Positions 36,163 to 45,667 of a DNA stretch of 64,000 nt are shown one piece after another. Position numbers and translations under genes: made by a program. The DNA is taken from positions 124,001 through 188,000 of the forward strand of contig JAJDAL010000024.1 of assembly GCA_029261875.1 (NCBI GenBank), written 5' to 3'. This DNA comes from Deltaproteobacteria bacterium (GTDB lineage Bacteria > Myxococcota_A > UBA9160 > JAJDAL01). The notes beneath the pieces are model-generated. The model saw nothing but the letters and a program-made list of their open reading frames with translations. It was not told the DNA's origin and did not search any database. How positions within the stretch are numbered: position 1 is the stretch's first letter; the number at the start of each line of letters is the position of its first letter.

Positions 36163-37382
36163 GCGTCCCTCCGCAACACCAGGGTACTGGCGTGCTGGCC
36201 CGTGTAACCACCATACACCCCCACCCGCGCGTCCTTCACTTGAGCGGCGGCTTCGCCCCGCAGTTGGCGGACGACTTCGACCACGTGCGCGATGCCCAGC
36301 ACGTAGGCGTGCGAGAGCATGCCTCCGTGGGTGTTGTAGGGAAGTACGCCGCCGTCGAAGTCCAAGGCACTTCCCTCCACGAACGCACCGCCGTCCCCCT
36401 TCGCGCAGAACCCCATGTCTTCGATCTGCATCAAGGCAGCGATGGTGAAAGGGTCGTAGAGGGTCAAGACGTCGACATCGTGTGGCGAGAGGTTCGCCAT
36501 CGCGAAGGCCCCGGGAGCGGAGAACACCTGAGGGGTCGCGGTGAAATCGCGTTGTTGGCTCCAATAGGAACCGGATCCCGATTGCCCCTCGCCGACGCCC
36601 GCGACCACGATCGGCGGCTTCGCGAGGTCGCGCGCGCGTTCGCTGGACGTCATCACATAGGCGCCGCCCCCGTCGGAGATGAGGCAACAATCTTCGACGC
36701 GGAGGGGATCCACGAGCATGGGTCTCGAAAGGTAATCCTCGAGCGTCAGCTTCTTGTCGTGCATCACCGCGCCGGGGGTCAAGTTCGCGTGACGCCGACA
36801 CGAGACCGCGATCGCACCCAGTTGTTCCGGCTTCGTCCCGAATTCGAGCATGTGACGGCGCGCAATCGTCGCGAAGTACACAGGCTGGGGGAACCACCCG
36901 AAGGGCATTTCGAGATTTGCCTTGAAACGCTGCTTGGCGTGGAACTCGCCCGGGCCACCCACCATGTTTGCGCGCTGGGTCGCCCAGGCCACGGAGAAAA
37001 CGTTGACGAGGCAACTCGCCTTGCGTTCCCGGATCGCCCGCGCGGCCACCACCGGAGCGGTCGCGGCCCACGCCATCCCTCCGCCCTCGCTCGAAGCGAA
37101 CAGGGAATGATTCGTACCAAAGTGCGCGTGAAAGGCCGCGGCGTCGAACTGATCGCCCAGTCCTCCGCTGTAGATCACGCCGTCGACGTCTTCGGGTCGC
37201 AGACCCGCGTCCGCGATGGCGCGTTCGACGGCCTGCGCGGCGATCGCGTGAGTCGTCCGCCCGGACGCCTTGCTGGGGTCCGCTTCGCCGACGCCGACGA
37301 TTGCGACTTCGCCGGACAGGTCTTCGAATTCGGTCGGGAAGCCCCAGTCCGGCGGGTTTGCGGGGGTCGTGCTCGCGGTCAT
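36159..37382 (-). CDS. SCP2-thiolase-like aldolase (thiolase fold lacking catalytic cysteines)
   Basis: 407 residues, thiolase fold. The usual nucleophile cysteine region reads FASSEGGGMAWAA (about 95-107), with no Cys, and the second cysteine position near the C-terminus reads VYGGYTG with Tyr390 in place of Cys. The HGG loop (NTHGG, His352) remains. This is the pattern of Ltp2-type aldolases that cleave beta-hydroxy acyl-CoA side chains, not thiolases that transfer acyl groups. The adjoining DUF35 protein (GTGA overlap) is the expected partner. Likely role: release of a C2 or C3 fragment in lipid/steroid side-chain degradation. Confidence 0.85.
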   Translation of the reverse strand: MTASTTPANPPDWGFPTEFEDLSGEVAIVGVGEADPSKASGRTTHAIAAQAVERAIADAGLRPEDVDGVIYSGGLGDQFDAAAFHAHFGTNHSLFASSEGGGMAWAATAPVVAARAIRERKASCLVNVFSVAWATQRANMVGGPGEFHAKQRFKANLEMPFGWFPQPVYFATIARRHMLEFGTKPEQLGAIAVSCRRHANLTPGAVMHDKKLTLEDYLSRPMLVDPLRVEDCCLISDGGGAYVMTSSERARDLAKPPIVVAGVGEGQSGSGSYWSQQRDFTATPQVFSAPGAFAMANLSPHDVDVLTLYDPFTIAALMQIEDMGFCAKGDGGAFVEGSALDFDGGVLPYNTHGGMLSHAYVLGIAHVVEVVRQLRGEAAAQVKDARVGVYGGYTGQHASTLVLRRDA

Positions 37383-37459
37383 GTCCTCGCGGCCGTGGCG
37401 GAGAGAAATTCGATCCTATAAGGAATCTGACGGAGCGTCAAATCGCCAAAATTCGGCAG

Positions 37460-38047
37460 TTAGGGGGCTCCCTCCGGGAATCCGAAGATCGCGAGCGAGG
37501 CGTATCCGGCGACGTAGAGCAACGCGGTCACGACCAATCCGACCCGCAGCCAGCGGTTCTCGCGACTCCGCCAAAGCCACACGCTCGCCACGCCAACGGC
37601 AGCCAATTCGAAGCCGGCCCCCAGCGCACCCCCGTGTCGCGGATCCCAATAGGAAACGGGACTCGCAAACCGGAAATCGAGAAACGGAAAGAAGTGACGA
37701 TGCGCATCGTCGTGATGGAGAAACAGATCGAATACGCAATGCACACTCGCGCTGAGAAAGAACGCCTCCAGATCCGCCCGACGAAAACGTTTGGCGACCC
37801 ACGCCGCGGCGAGCAGCAGGGGGATCGAGTTGAAGACGTCGAAGAAGTTCTGCCAATCCGCAAGAAAGTACGCGGTGTTCCAGATATCGGACTCGGGCAG
37901 GCCACGGACCCCCTTCTGCCAGGCGTAGAAGAGGAACATGGGAAGGTCCGGAAGCAGCGCTCCGGCGGCGATCGGGCGTGCTCGATCGAACGCCCGCCCG
38001 CGGCCGAGCAACGCGAGGTTTACGATGACGTGCGCCGGTGTGTTCAT
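37460..38047 (-). CDS. Integral membrane protein (possible YdjM-like metal-dependent hydrolase)
   Basis: 195 residues with about five hydrophobic segments. The start MNTPAHVIVNLALLG and the motif HHDDAHRHFFPF (about 110-121) resemble YdjM-like/DUF457-type inner-membrane hydrolases with His and Asp metal residues. I cannot assign a function. It is divergent from the thioesterase gene (43-base gap). Confidence 0.6.
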   Translation of the reverse strand: MNTPAHVIVNLALLGRGRAFDRARPIAAGALLPDLPMFLFYAWQKGVRGLPESDIWNTAYFLADWQNFFDVFNSIPLLLAAAWVAKRFRRADLEAFFLSASVHCVFDLFLHHDDAHRHFFPFLDFRFASPVSYWDPRHGGALGAGFELAAVGVASVWLWRSRENRWLRVGLVVTALLYVAGYASLAIFGFPEGAP

Positions 38048-38090
38048 GATTTCCGCCCCGCGGCTGTCGAAAGGCTACCATGGCAGCGCC

Positions 38091-38957
38091 ATGGAAGAGG
38101 ACGAATCCGAACTCGAACCCGAACTCGCCGGTTTACTGCGGCTGTTCGAACTCACCCGCATCGACGACGCGCATTTCGAGGGGGACCCGGGCCCAGGCGA
38201 AGGGCGACTCTTCGGCGGCATGGTCGCGGCCCAATCCGTGGTCGCCGCGGGGCGGACCGTCGAATCCGGACAAATCCACTCGTTGCACGCGTATTTTCTG
38301 CGACCCGGTCGACACGACGTCCCCTTGTGGTTCGAAGTCGATCGCATCCGCGATGGTCGCACCTTCACGACGCGTCGCGTGGTCGCGCGCCAGGGGGGCG
38401 AAGCCATCTTCAACTTGAGCGCGAGCTTCACCCAACCCGAAGAAAGCATCGAACACCAGGATCCCGCCCCGGAAGCACCCGACCCCATGGACCCGAGTCT
38501 CATGGATTGGGAGTCCATGCGGGCGTTGCTGCACGACAACCCGAAGCTGGCGAAGATCAAGAGTCCCATCGAGGTCAAAGTCTGCGATACCGAGACACCG
38601 GGCGAACCCCAACCCGCGCGGCGCCGGGTGTGGATGCGACCGCGGGGACCGATTCCCGACGACCCGGTTCTTCACGCGGGCGTTCTCGTGTATGCGAGCG
38701 ATCGCACGTTTCTCGGCACCGCAGCGCGCCCCCACAACGCCTGGCGCGACGTCGTACCCGCGAGCCTCGATCACGCGGTCTGGTTCCACCACCCGCCGCG
38801 CTTCGACGATTGGCTCTTGTACGCGAGCCACAGTCCAGTCGCCCACAACGCGCGCGCCATCATCCTCGGCGGTCTCTTCACGCGAGCGGGAGTGCGCGTG
38901 GCCTCGGTGGCCCAAGAGGGGTTGATTCGGCTTCGATCCCAGAAGAAGCCGAAGTAG
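38091..38957 (+). CDS. tesB: Acyl-CoA thioesterase II (TesB family)
   Basis: 288 residues, the usual TesB length, with a double hotdog fold. Start at 38091 because the family's opening (LLRLFELTRIDDAHFEG) follows closely. Catalytic-region segments include FDDWLLYASHSP (Asp) and VASVAQEGLIRLR (Gln) near the C-terminus, and the first hotdog motif FGGMVAAQSVVAA. It cleaves acyl-CoA to free acid and CoA. The next gene, a small membrane protein, starts about 30 bases later. Confidence 0.93.
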   Translation: MEEDESELEPELAGLLRLFELTRIDDAHFEGDPGPGEGRLFGGMVAAQSVVAAGRTVESGQIHSLHAYFLRPGRHDVPLWFEVDRIRDGRTFTTRRVVARQGGEAIFNLSASFTQPEESIEHQDPAPEAPDPMDPSLMDWESMRALLHDNPKLAKIKSPIEVKVCDTETPGEPQPARRRVWMRPRGPIPDDPVLHAGVLVYASDRTFLGTAARPHNAWRDVVPASLDHAVWFHHPPRFDDWLLYASHSPVAHNARAIILGGLFTRAGVRVASVAQEGLIRLRSQKKPK

Positions 38958-38986
38958 TCGACGGCTCTCGAACCCAGGAGATCCGC

Positions 38987-39421
38987 TTGAGCGACGTCAT
39001 GAAGCGCATGAAACCCTGGCTCCTGATCACGGACATCGGCTTCATCCTGTATTGGTCCGTCTCTCTCATGATCCTGCTGGGCATCGATGTGGTGCCCGCC
39101 GCGTGGCTCTTCAAGGACTACGACGACCCGGTCGTCTACGCCTGGAATTGGTCGTTCTTCCCGCTCGATATGGTGCTGTCGGTGTGCGGTTTGATCGCCG
39201 TACGACGTCACGCTCGCCGAGACCCCACCTGGCGCCCGTTGGCGGCCTTCTCCCTGGCGCTCACGTTTTGCGCGGGCTTCATGGCGGTTTCATTCTGGGC
39301 GATTCGACTCGACTTCGATCCCAGCTGGTGGGCCGCCAATCTGTTCTTGGTGATCTGGCCCTGCCTCTTCCTGCCGCAATTGGCGCGGGAGAACCCGCAG
39401 ACGGAGACCCGAGCCCCCTAG
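38987..39421 (+). CDS. Small integral membrane protein (DUF5360-like)
   Basis: 144 residues with four membrane segments (about 12-32, 53-75, 87-105, 112-130). The TTG at 38987 is chosen as start because AGGAG lies seven bases upstream; the in-frame ATG at 38999 has no ribosome site at the right distance. The pattern YWSVSLMILLGIDVVPA resembles small YvaD/DUF5360-type membrane proteins. No function known. The stop overlaps the convergent TrpE-TrpG gene by four bases. Confidence 0.65.
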   Translation: MSDVMKRMKPWLLITDIGFILYWSVSLMILLGIDVVPAAWLFKDYDDPVVYAWNWSFFPLDMVLSVCGLIAVRRHARRDPTWRPLAAFSLALTFCAGFMAVSFWAIRLDFDPSWWAANLFLVIWPCLFLPQLARENPQTETRAP

Positions 39422-41589
39422 TCGGAAATCAGCGACTTCACCGCGTTGTGGATCAAGCGGAGGCCGCACTCGTCTTCGGTGGTGAGGATGGATTCCGGGT
39501 GGAATTGCACGGCCGCGATCGGAAGCTGTGTGTGCTCGATCGCCATCACGACGCCATCGTCACTCGAAGCCGTCACGCGAAGCTCCGGCGGCAGTTTCTC
39601 GCGGATCGCGAAAAGCGAGTGGTAGCGAGCCGCTCGAAAGCGTTCCGGGAGACCTTCGAAGAGCTTTGCTGGATGGGTACAGATCTCCGAGGGTTTCCCG
39701 TGCATGGGATAGTCGAGCAGCCCCAGCTCACCACCGAAATGTTCGACGATTCCCTGCAGACCCAGACACACGCCAAACAGCGGAAGCGATCGCTCGAGAG
39801 CCGCCGCCGCGCTGCCACTGACGTCGAAATCGCGCGGACAACCGGGCCCCGGTGAGAGCACGACCATGTCCGGTGCAAGCGCATCGATTTCCGCATGGGG
39901 GAACCCGGCACGGAGTGTCACGACCACGGCACCGGTTTGACGAAAGTAGTTGGCCAGCGTGTGGACGAAAGAATCCTCGTGGTCGACGAGCAGGATGCGC
40001 CGTCCCTCACCCGGACGCGCGCGCGCTATCGCGGTTTTCGCCTCGGGTGCTGCGGCGCCGGTAATCGCATCCAGAAACGCGGACGCTTTGACGCGCGTCT
40101 CCCGCTCTTCCTCTTCGGGGTCCGAGTCGTAGAGAAGCGTGGCGCCCGCGCGAACCTGAGCCACGCCGTCCTTCAGGCGGATCGTCCGCAACGTGAGCCC
40201 GGTGTTCATGTTGCCGTTGAAGCCCACGAACCCGACCGCTCCGCCGTACCAGGCGCGACAGGTTTTCTCGTGGTCCTCGACGAACTGCATCGCCCACAGC
40301 TTGGGGGCGCCCGTCACGGTCACCGCCCAGGTGTGGACCAGAAAGGCGTCGAGGGCATCGAAGCCCGGGCGCAGTTGACCTTCCACGTGGTCGACCGTGT
40401 GGATCAAGCGCGAATACATCTCGATCTGGCGGCGGCCGATCACCTTGACGCTGCCGGGTTCGCAAACGCGCGACTTGTCGTTGCGGTCGACGTCCGTGCA
40501 CATGGTGAGTTCGGATTCGTCTTTGACCGAGTTCAGGAGTTTCTGGATTGCGACGGCATCGCCCAGGGGATCCTTCCCCCGAGCAATCGTGCCGGAGATG
40601 GGACACGTCTCGACCCGGCTTCCCTCGACGCGGACGTACATTTCCGGCGATGCACCGACGAGATATTCCTGATCTCCCAGATTCATCAAGAACATGTAGG
40701 GCGCGGGATTGGCTGCGCGCAGACGCTCGAACAAGGTCGAAGGCGGATCCGTCGACGGTTGCGAGAACGTCTGACCGACGACGACTTCGAACAGATCTCC
40801 GCGCTTGAAGGCCTCGCGCGCTTTCTCGACGTTGGCCGCGTACTCGCCGGGTGCGTGGTCACAGGTCCGCTCACCGGGTTGGGGAATCGCGTACGGGACC
40901 GCGCTTCCGGAACGCGGAATGCCGCGGGTCGAGTGCTCCCCGACTTCGAATTCGTAGCGGCGCCGCAGCGCCCGCTCGCGCCGATGATCGATCACGAGGA
41001 CTTCGTCCGGGAGGTAGAGCACCACGTCGCGCTGGTCCGCCGGTCGATCGAGTTTGTAGTCGACGGATTCGAATTGGAACGCGAGGTCGTAACCGAACGC
41101 GCCATATAGGCCCAGGTGAGGATCCGCGTCGCTCGCAAACAGCTCGATCATCGCGCGGATCACCGAGAACACCGACGGCTGCTTACTGCGCTCCTCTTCG
41201 GGAAAACGCCGCTCGGCGGATTCGATTTCGCCGCGTAGCTCCTGACCTTCGCGCCGCATCGACGTCACACCGGCACCGCGGGCCAGAGCGGTTTCGAGAG
41301 CCGGAAGCAAGATGGCACCGCGCTCATTCAGAGCGCGCAGGAAGAAGCTTCGATCGCGCGAAACCAGCACCAGGGGCGGATCCGTGAAACCGAAATCCCA
41401 GCGCGTATAGCGCCCGGGATACTCGAAGCTCGAGGCCAGGGCGACGCCGCGTTTCGTGTCGAGGTCGCGAATCAGCGCCGAGATCGCCTCGACGTCGTCG
41501 AACGCTTCGACCTCGCGATGCACCCCGACCCCTCCGCGGGTGCGGTAACTCGAGGCGTCGAGTTCGGGGTCGGTTTCGGCGTTCGTCAT
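39418..41589 (-). CDS. trpE(G): Anthranilate synthase, fused TrpE-TrpG
   Basis: 723 residues, the length of single-chain anthranilate synthases found in some alpha-proteobacteria and others. The TrpE half (about 1-520) has the chorismate-binding segments RVEGSRVETCPISGTIARGKD, DRNDKSRVCEPGSVKV and WAVTVTGAPKLWAMQF. The TrpG half (about 525-723) is a class I glutaminase with nucleophile Cys near 608 (FGVCLGLQG) and the His-x-Glu of VQFHPESI. It converts chorismate and glutamine to anthranilate for tryptophan synthesis. No leader peptide or attenuator is visible upstream. No other trp genes adjoin. Confidence 0.93.
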   Translation of the reverse strand: MTNAETDPELDASSYRTRGGVGVHREVEAFDDVEAISALIRDLDTKRGVALASSFEYPGRYTRWDFGFTDPPLVLVSRDRSFFLRALNERGAILLPALETALARGAGVTSMRREGQELRGEIESAERRFPEEERSKQPSVFSVIRAMIELFASDADPHLGLYGAFGYDLAFQFESVDYKLDRPADQRDVVLYLPDEVLVIDHRRERALRRRYEFEVGEHSTRGIPRSGSAVPYAIPQPGERTCDHAPGEYAANVEKAREAFKRGDLFEVVVGQTFSQPSTDPPSTLFERLRAANPAPYMFLMNLGDQEYLVGASPEMYVRVEGSRVETCPISGTIARGKDPLGDAVAIQKLLNSVKDESELTMCTDVDRNDKSRVCEPGSVKVIGRRQIEMYSRLIHTVDHVEGQLRPGFDALDAFLVHTWAVTVTGAPKLWAMQFVEDHEKTCRAWYGGAVGFVGFNGNMNTGLTLRTIRLKDGVAQVRAGATLLYDSDPEEEERETRVKASAFLDAITGAAAPEAKTAIARARPGEGRRILLVDHEDSFVHTLANYFRQTGAVVVTLRAGFPHAEIDALAPDMVVLSPGPGCPRDFDVSGSAAAALERSLPLFGVCLGLQGIVEHFGGELGLLDYPMHGKPSEICTHPAKLFEGLPERFRAARYHSLFAIREKLPPELRVTASSDDGVVMAIEHTQLPIAAVQFHPESILTTEDECGLRLIHNAVKSLISD

Positions 41590-41626
41590 GGGATCCGGAG
41601 CTTAGCAACCGTGATAAGCTTCCCCT

Positions 41627-42571
41627 ATGCAACTCGAACAAGTCGCCAAGGACGTTTACGCCTGCCTCCAGGAGGACCGGGGACTCGGGTTCAGCAACTC
41701 CGGATTCCTGAATCGCGGCGGCGGGCTGGTAATCGACACCTTCTGGGATCTGGCCCACACCAAAGAGCTGATCGAGAACTACGCCAAAGTCTGGAAAGAA
41801 CCCTCGCGGCGCGTCGTCAACACCCACCACAACGGGGACCACTGCTGGGGCAACCAGCTGTTCGACCAGGCGGAGATCATCGGCCATCGCAAATGCGCCG
41901 AGTATTTCGCACACGAAAGCCCGGCGGGCATGCAGGCGATTCGTGCGGGAGCGGGCAGTGAAAACCCCACCCTGGCGGCGCTCGCCAAACTCCTCGAAGA
42001 ATGGGACTTCGAAGGCATCGAACTCAAGCCCCCCACCACGCTGATCGACGACCGCTTGGAACTCGACCTCGACGGTCTCGCGGTGAACCTCCTGTACGTG
42101 GGCCCCGCCCACACCATCGGCGACGTGGTCGTTCACCTGCCGGAATCCGGCGTCGTCTTCACGGGCGACATCCTGTTCCGACTCTGTACCCCCATCGGAT
42201 GGGAGGGAACCTTTGCGGGTTGGGGATCCGCCCTCGACCGGATCCTGGAGTTGGAACCCAAAACCATCGTTCCCGGCCACGGTCCGGTTTGCGGCGCCGA
42301 AGGACCGCGCGAAATGAAGTCCTATCTGGAATACGTGCGCGCCGAATCCAAGACGTTCTTCGACGCTGGCACCGCCGCTCTCGACGCCTGCAAACGCATC
42401 GACCTGGGCCCCTACGCGGACTGGAACGAACCCGAACGCCTGCTCTTCAATGTCGAGCGCGCCTACCGCGAGTTTCGCGGCGAAGCCTTCGACGCCCCCA
42501 TCGACGTGCCGACGATGTTCGGTGGGATGCACGCCCTCCGGGCGGACCCGGACTTCCCGCGTCGGGGCTAA
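41627..42571 (+). CDS. Metallo-beta-lactamase-fold hydrolase
   Basis: 314 residues. The metal motif reads THHNGDH at 66-72: His67-x-Asn69-x-Asp71-His72, so Asn stands at the second His of the canonical HxHxDH. This variant with the following CWGN is seen in a subgroup of MBL proteins. Further ligands lie in GPAHTIGDVVVHLP (about 162-175), FTGDILF (Asp) and VPGHGPV (His). It probably hydrolyses a thioester or similar ester; substrate unknown. Divergent from the trpE(G) gene by 37 bases. Confidence 0.87.
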   Translation: MQLEQVAKDVYACLQEDRGLGFSNSGFLNRGGGLVIDTFWDLAHTKELIENYAKVWKEPSRRVVNTHHNGDHCWGNQLFDQAEIIGHRKCAEYFAHESPAGMQAIRAGAGSENPTLAALAKLLEEWDFEGIELKPPTTLIDDRLELDLDGLAVNLLYVGPAHTIGDVVVHLPESGVVFTGDILFRLCTPIGWEGTFAGWGSALDRILELEPKTIVPGHGPVCGAEGPREMKSYLEYVRAESKTFFDAGTAALDACKRIDLGPYADWNEPERLLFNVERAYREFRGEAFDAPIDVPTMFGGMHALRADPDFPRRG

Positions 42572-42682
42572 CCCGCGTCGGGCTCCGGTGTTCCACGGAT
42601 TCACACCGTCCCAGCCTTCGCTCCCCTTTCCTCGCCGGGTAGAACTGCCGATACACAGGCCGCAATCCGCGGAGGACCCCCT

Positions 42683-43774
42683 GTGCTGCGGCGACGAAAA
42701 TCGCGCTCCGAAGAGACACCGAAAACCAGCGAAGCCCCGCCCACGGAGTCCGACGGCGAAAGCCAAGACGCGGATACCGTGGCCCACCTGCTGCGCTCCT
42801 TTGGCGAGCACGCCTTCGACTTGCGGGAGATGTCCGCCGGCGAAGTCCGCGAACGCTGCGAAGCCTGGGCGCGTCACACACTGGTGGGAACGGACCCGAT
42901 CGGCGACGAGAAATCCCCCGACTCCGGCAAGCGAGATTGGTTCGGACTGCGCCTCTTCTTCAGCGAACACCGCGCCCGCGAGGGAAACTTCGTCCGCAAG
43001 ACGCTCGGCGACCTTCACGAAGTCATCTGGTCGCTCGTGCAGGGCATGTCGCGCAGCATCGCGCGTGACCGCACCACCTACACCCGCATGACGGAACAGC
43101 TCACACGGCTCCAGAATGCCGTGGCGACCAATTCCCTCGATGCGCTGAAGAGCGAAGCCACAGGTACCGTGGATCTCTTCGAGGCCTTGCTCGACGAGAA
43201 GACCAAGCGCCAGGAACAGGAACTCGAAACCCTGGCCCAACGCCTCGAAACCCTGCGCGGCGAACTCGATGATGCCCGCGAGCGCATGACCCGCGATGGT
43301 CTGACGGAGATCTTCAATCGCGCGGCCTTCGACGAACAGACCGAACGCGTGGTCGATCTGGGTCGTTTGCTGAAGCGACCGGCGATTCTCTTCATGATCG
43401 ACGTCGATCATTTCAAATGGGTCAACGACACCCACGGCCATCCGGTGGGCGACCAGGTTTTGCGCACCCTCGCCAAATGCATCGAGAAGAGTTTCTTGCG
43501 CAAGGACGACTTCGTTTCCCGCTACGGGGGCGAGGAATTCGCCGTCATCATCCAAGAAGAATCCCTCGACATCGCGCGTCGGGTGGGTGAGCGGCTACTG
43601 CACGCCGTGCGCAGCCTCGAGATTCCGGTGGGCGACGAGACCTTGCGCATCAGCGTGTCCGTGGGCGCGACGTTGCTGGAACCCGAAGACGACGCCGCCC
43701 GCTGGATCGAGCGCGCGGACCGCGCCCTCTATTCCGCCAAGCAGTCCGGCCGCGACCGACTCGTAATCGGCTGA
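42683..43774 (+). CDS. Diguanylate cyclase (GGDEF domain)
   Basis: 363 residues from a GTG with GGAGG seven bases upstream. The N-terminal ~200 residues are soluble and helical, with a coiled coil (about 150-198). The GGDEF domain occupies about 205-363: the signature is GGEEF (RYGGEEFAVII), and the inhibitory I-site RKDD sits five residues before it. It makes cyclic di-GMP from two GTP and is probably feedback-inhibited. With no membrane segment it is likely activated by oligomerisation of the coiled coil. Followed 20 bases later by the end of the convergent asnS gene. Confidence 0.95.
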   Translation: MLRRRKSRSEETPKTSEAPPTESDGESQDADTVAHLLRSFGEHAFDLREMSAGEVRERCEAWARHTLVGTDPIGDEKSPDSGKRDWFGLRLFFSEHRAREGNFVRKTLGDLHEVIWSLVQGMSRSIARDRTTYTRMTEQLTRLQNAVATNSLDALKSEATGTVDLFEALLDEKTKRQEQELETLAQRLETLRGELDDARERMTRDGLTEIFNRAAFDEQTERVVDLGRLLKRPAILFMIDVDHFKWVNDTHGHPVGDQVLRTLAKCIEKSFLRKDDFVSRYGGEEFAVIIQEESLDIARRVGERLLHAVRSLEIPVGDETLRISVSVGATLLEPEDDAARWIERADRALYSAKQSGRDRLVIG

Positions 43775-43794
43775 GCGGGGTTCGGCTCGCGGAT

Positions 43795-45180
43795 CTAGAA
43801 TTCCGCGGAGCCCGGAACCCGCGGAAACGGCATGACGTCCCGGATGTTCGCCATCCCGGTCATGAACTGCACCACGCGCTCGAAACCCAAACCGAACCCC
43901 GCGTGGGGCACGGACCCGTAGCGGCGCAAATCGAGATACCACCAATAGTGATCTTCCGGCAGGCCCTGGGCGCGCATGCGTTCGCGCAGGATGTCGAGGC
44001 GATGCTCGCGCTGGGATCCGCCGATGATCTCCCCCACCCGCGGCACCAATACATCCATGGCGCGAACCGTGCGGTCATCGTCGTTCTTGTACATGTAGAA
44101 CGCCTTGATGGAAGCGGGATAATCGACCACGACGACCGGGCGCTTGATGTGCTCCTCGGCGAGATAGCGTTCGTGTTCGCTCTGCAGGTCCACGCCCCAG
44201 CTCACGGGGAATTCGAAGTCCTGACCGCTGCCCTCGAGGATCGAAATCGCCTCGCTGTAGGTAATGCGCTCGAAGGGCGTCTCGATGATGTGACGCAAGG
44301 TCTCGAGCACGCTGTTGTCGATGCGGTCGTTGAAGAACTGCATGTCGTCGGGACAATCCGCGAGTACGCGTTGGAAGATTTCCTTCAGGAACGCTTCCGC
44401 CAGATCGACCAGACCTTCGAGCTCACAGAAGGCGGACTCCGGCTCGACCATCCAGAATTCCGCCAGGTGTCGACTGGTGTTGGAGTTCTCCGAACGAAAC
44501 GTCGGACCAAAGGTGTACACGTCGGACATCGAAAGTGCGCCGATCTCCGCTTCGAGCTGGCCCGATACCGTGAGAAACGATTCCCCGCCGAAAAAATCCT
44601 GGCTGAAGTCCGTCTTGCCATCCTTCTTCGGCGCGGTATCGGGGTCGAACTCCGTCACGCGGAAAAGCTCCCCCGCGCCCTCGGCATCGGACATCGTGAT
44701 GATGGGTGTATGGAGATAGAGGAATCCGCGCGCTTGGAAGAAGTCGTGAATGGCACGCGAGGCGGCGTTGCGAACCCGCACGATTGCGCCCAGGGTATTG
44801 GTCCGCATACGGAGGTGGGCGATGGTGCGCAGGAATTCGAAGCTGTGGCGCTTCTTCTGCAACGGGTAGTCGTCCGCCACGGGACCGATCAGTTCGAGCG
44901 CCTGGGCCTGAATCTCGAAACGCTGCCCCTTGCCCGGCGAATCGACCACGGTTCCGGTCGCGGAAACCGCGCACCCCGTACGCACGCTCCGCACACAGGT
45001 CTCGAAGTTCGCAAGCTCCGGACCCGCCACCACCTGAACGCCCGCGAAGCAGGATCCGTCGGCGACTTCGAGAAACGAAACTTCCTTGCCATGGCGCGCC
45101 GTGCGGACCCAGCCCTGCACGGTCACGGTTCCACCGGCGGCTTCCCGCGCCAGGAGCGCCTTCACCTTTTCCCGCGCCAT
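43795..45180 (-). CDS. asnS: Asparaginyl-tRNA synthetase
   Basis: 461 residues, the usual length. The start is the ATG at 45180, as an upstream TTG extension has no support. The N-terminal OB anticodon-binding domain (about 18-100) includes [19 protein letters not shown]. Class II motifs are motif 2 ([21 protein letters not shown], about 240) and motif 3 [13 protein letters not shown] near 435. The end [12 protein letters not shown] is typical of AsnRS. It charges tRNA-Asn. Divergent from the first tautomerase gene. Confidence 0.97.
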   Translation of the reverse strand: MAREKVKALLAREAAGGTVTVQGWVRTARHGKEVSFLEVADGSCFAGVQVVAGPELANFETCVRSVRTGCAVSATGTVVDSPGKGQRFEIQAQALELIGPVADDYPLQKKRHSFEFLRTIAHLRMRTNTLGAIVRVRNAASRAIHDFFQARGFLYLHTPIITMSDAEGAGELFRVTEFDPDTAPKKDGKTDFSQDFFGGESFLTVSGQLEAEIGALSMSDVYTFGPTFRSENSNTSRHLAEFWMVEPESAFCELEGLVDLAEAFLKEIFQRVLADCPDDMQFFNDRIDNSVLETLRHIIETPFERITYSEAISILEGSGQDFEFPVSWGVDLQSEHERYLAEEHIKRPVVVVDYPASIKAFYMYKNDDDRTVRAMDVLVPRVGEIIGGSQREHRLDILRERMRAQGLPEDHYWWYLDLRRYGSVPHAGFGLGFERVVQFMTGMANIRDVMPFPRVPGSAEF

Positions 45181-45317
45181 GCTCGATTCCCCCAATCCTC
45201 TCTATGCACCCTACCGGTCAGGGGTCGGGGCCTCAAGACATGGCCCACCCGTTTTGCGACTTATCGAAGCGCGCCAACTCGAGTAGACTCGAAACACGAG
45301 CCATCCGAGGAGCGGAA

Positions 45318-45650
45318 ATGCCCGACTACGTTTGCGTGATTCAGGAAGGCCAGGCCGCGGACCAAAAGCGAGAGGCCCTGTCCCAGGGCCTGCTCCGAAT
45401 CGGCCGCGCGTGTTTTCAGGATGACCCGGACGGCGTGGAGATCTCCTGGCGCCCGGTGAAGAAGGGCTTCGGATTCACGGCGGGCAAACCCAGCACCTCG
45501 TCCATCATCGTGCGCTCGGTTCCGGTGGGCTTCCCCGCGGAAGAGCGCGAAGCGTTCATGCGCCGTGTCTGTCAGCTTTGGGAACAGGTGACGGGATGTT
45601 CCATCCACGAGATCGTCGTCACCGCCTGGGACGGCCCCCTCCCCCTCTAG
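45318..45650 (+). CDS. Tautomerase-superfamily protein (4-oxalocrotonate tautomerase-like), first of a pair
   Basis: 110 residues; ATG with GAGGAG seven bases before. The start is Met-Pro, which after Met removal gives the catalytic Pro1 of the superfamily, as do Pro-Asp and the conserved fold. The length (110) resembles the fused, long-chain or cis-CaaD-like groups rather than the 62-residue 4-OT. A related gene follows 17 bases later. Likely substrate is a keto acid or halo-acrylate; unknown. Confidence 0.75.
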   Translation: MPDYVCVIQEGQAADQKREALSQGLLRIGRACFQDDPDGVEISWRPVKKGFGFTAGKPSTSSIIVRSVPVGFPAEEREAFMRRVCQLWEQVTGCSIHEIVVTAWDGPLPL

Positions 45651-45667
45651 ATCCAAAGGAGAAACCC

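Noticed and set aside
37301..38986. Long plus-strand frame preceding the small membrane protein
   Set aside because: It runs antisense to real genes at 37460-38047 and in another frame of the thioesterase; only its end, from 38987, is coding.
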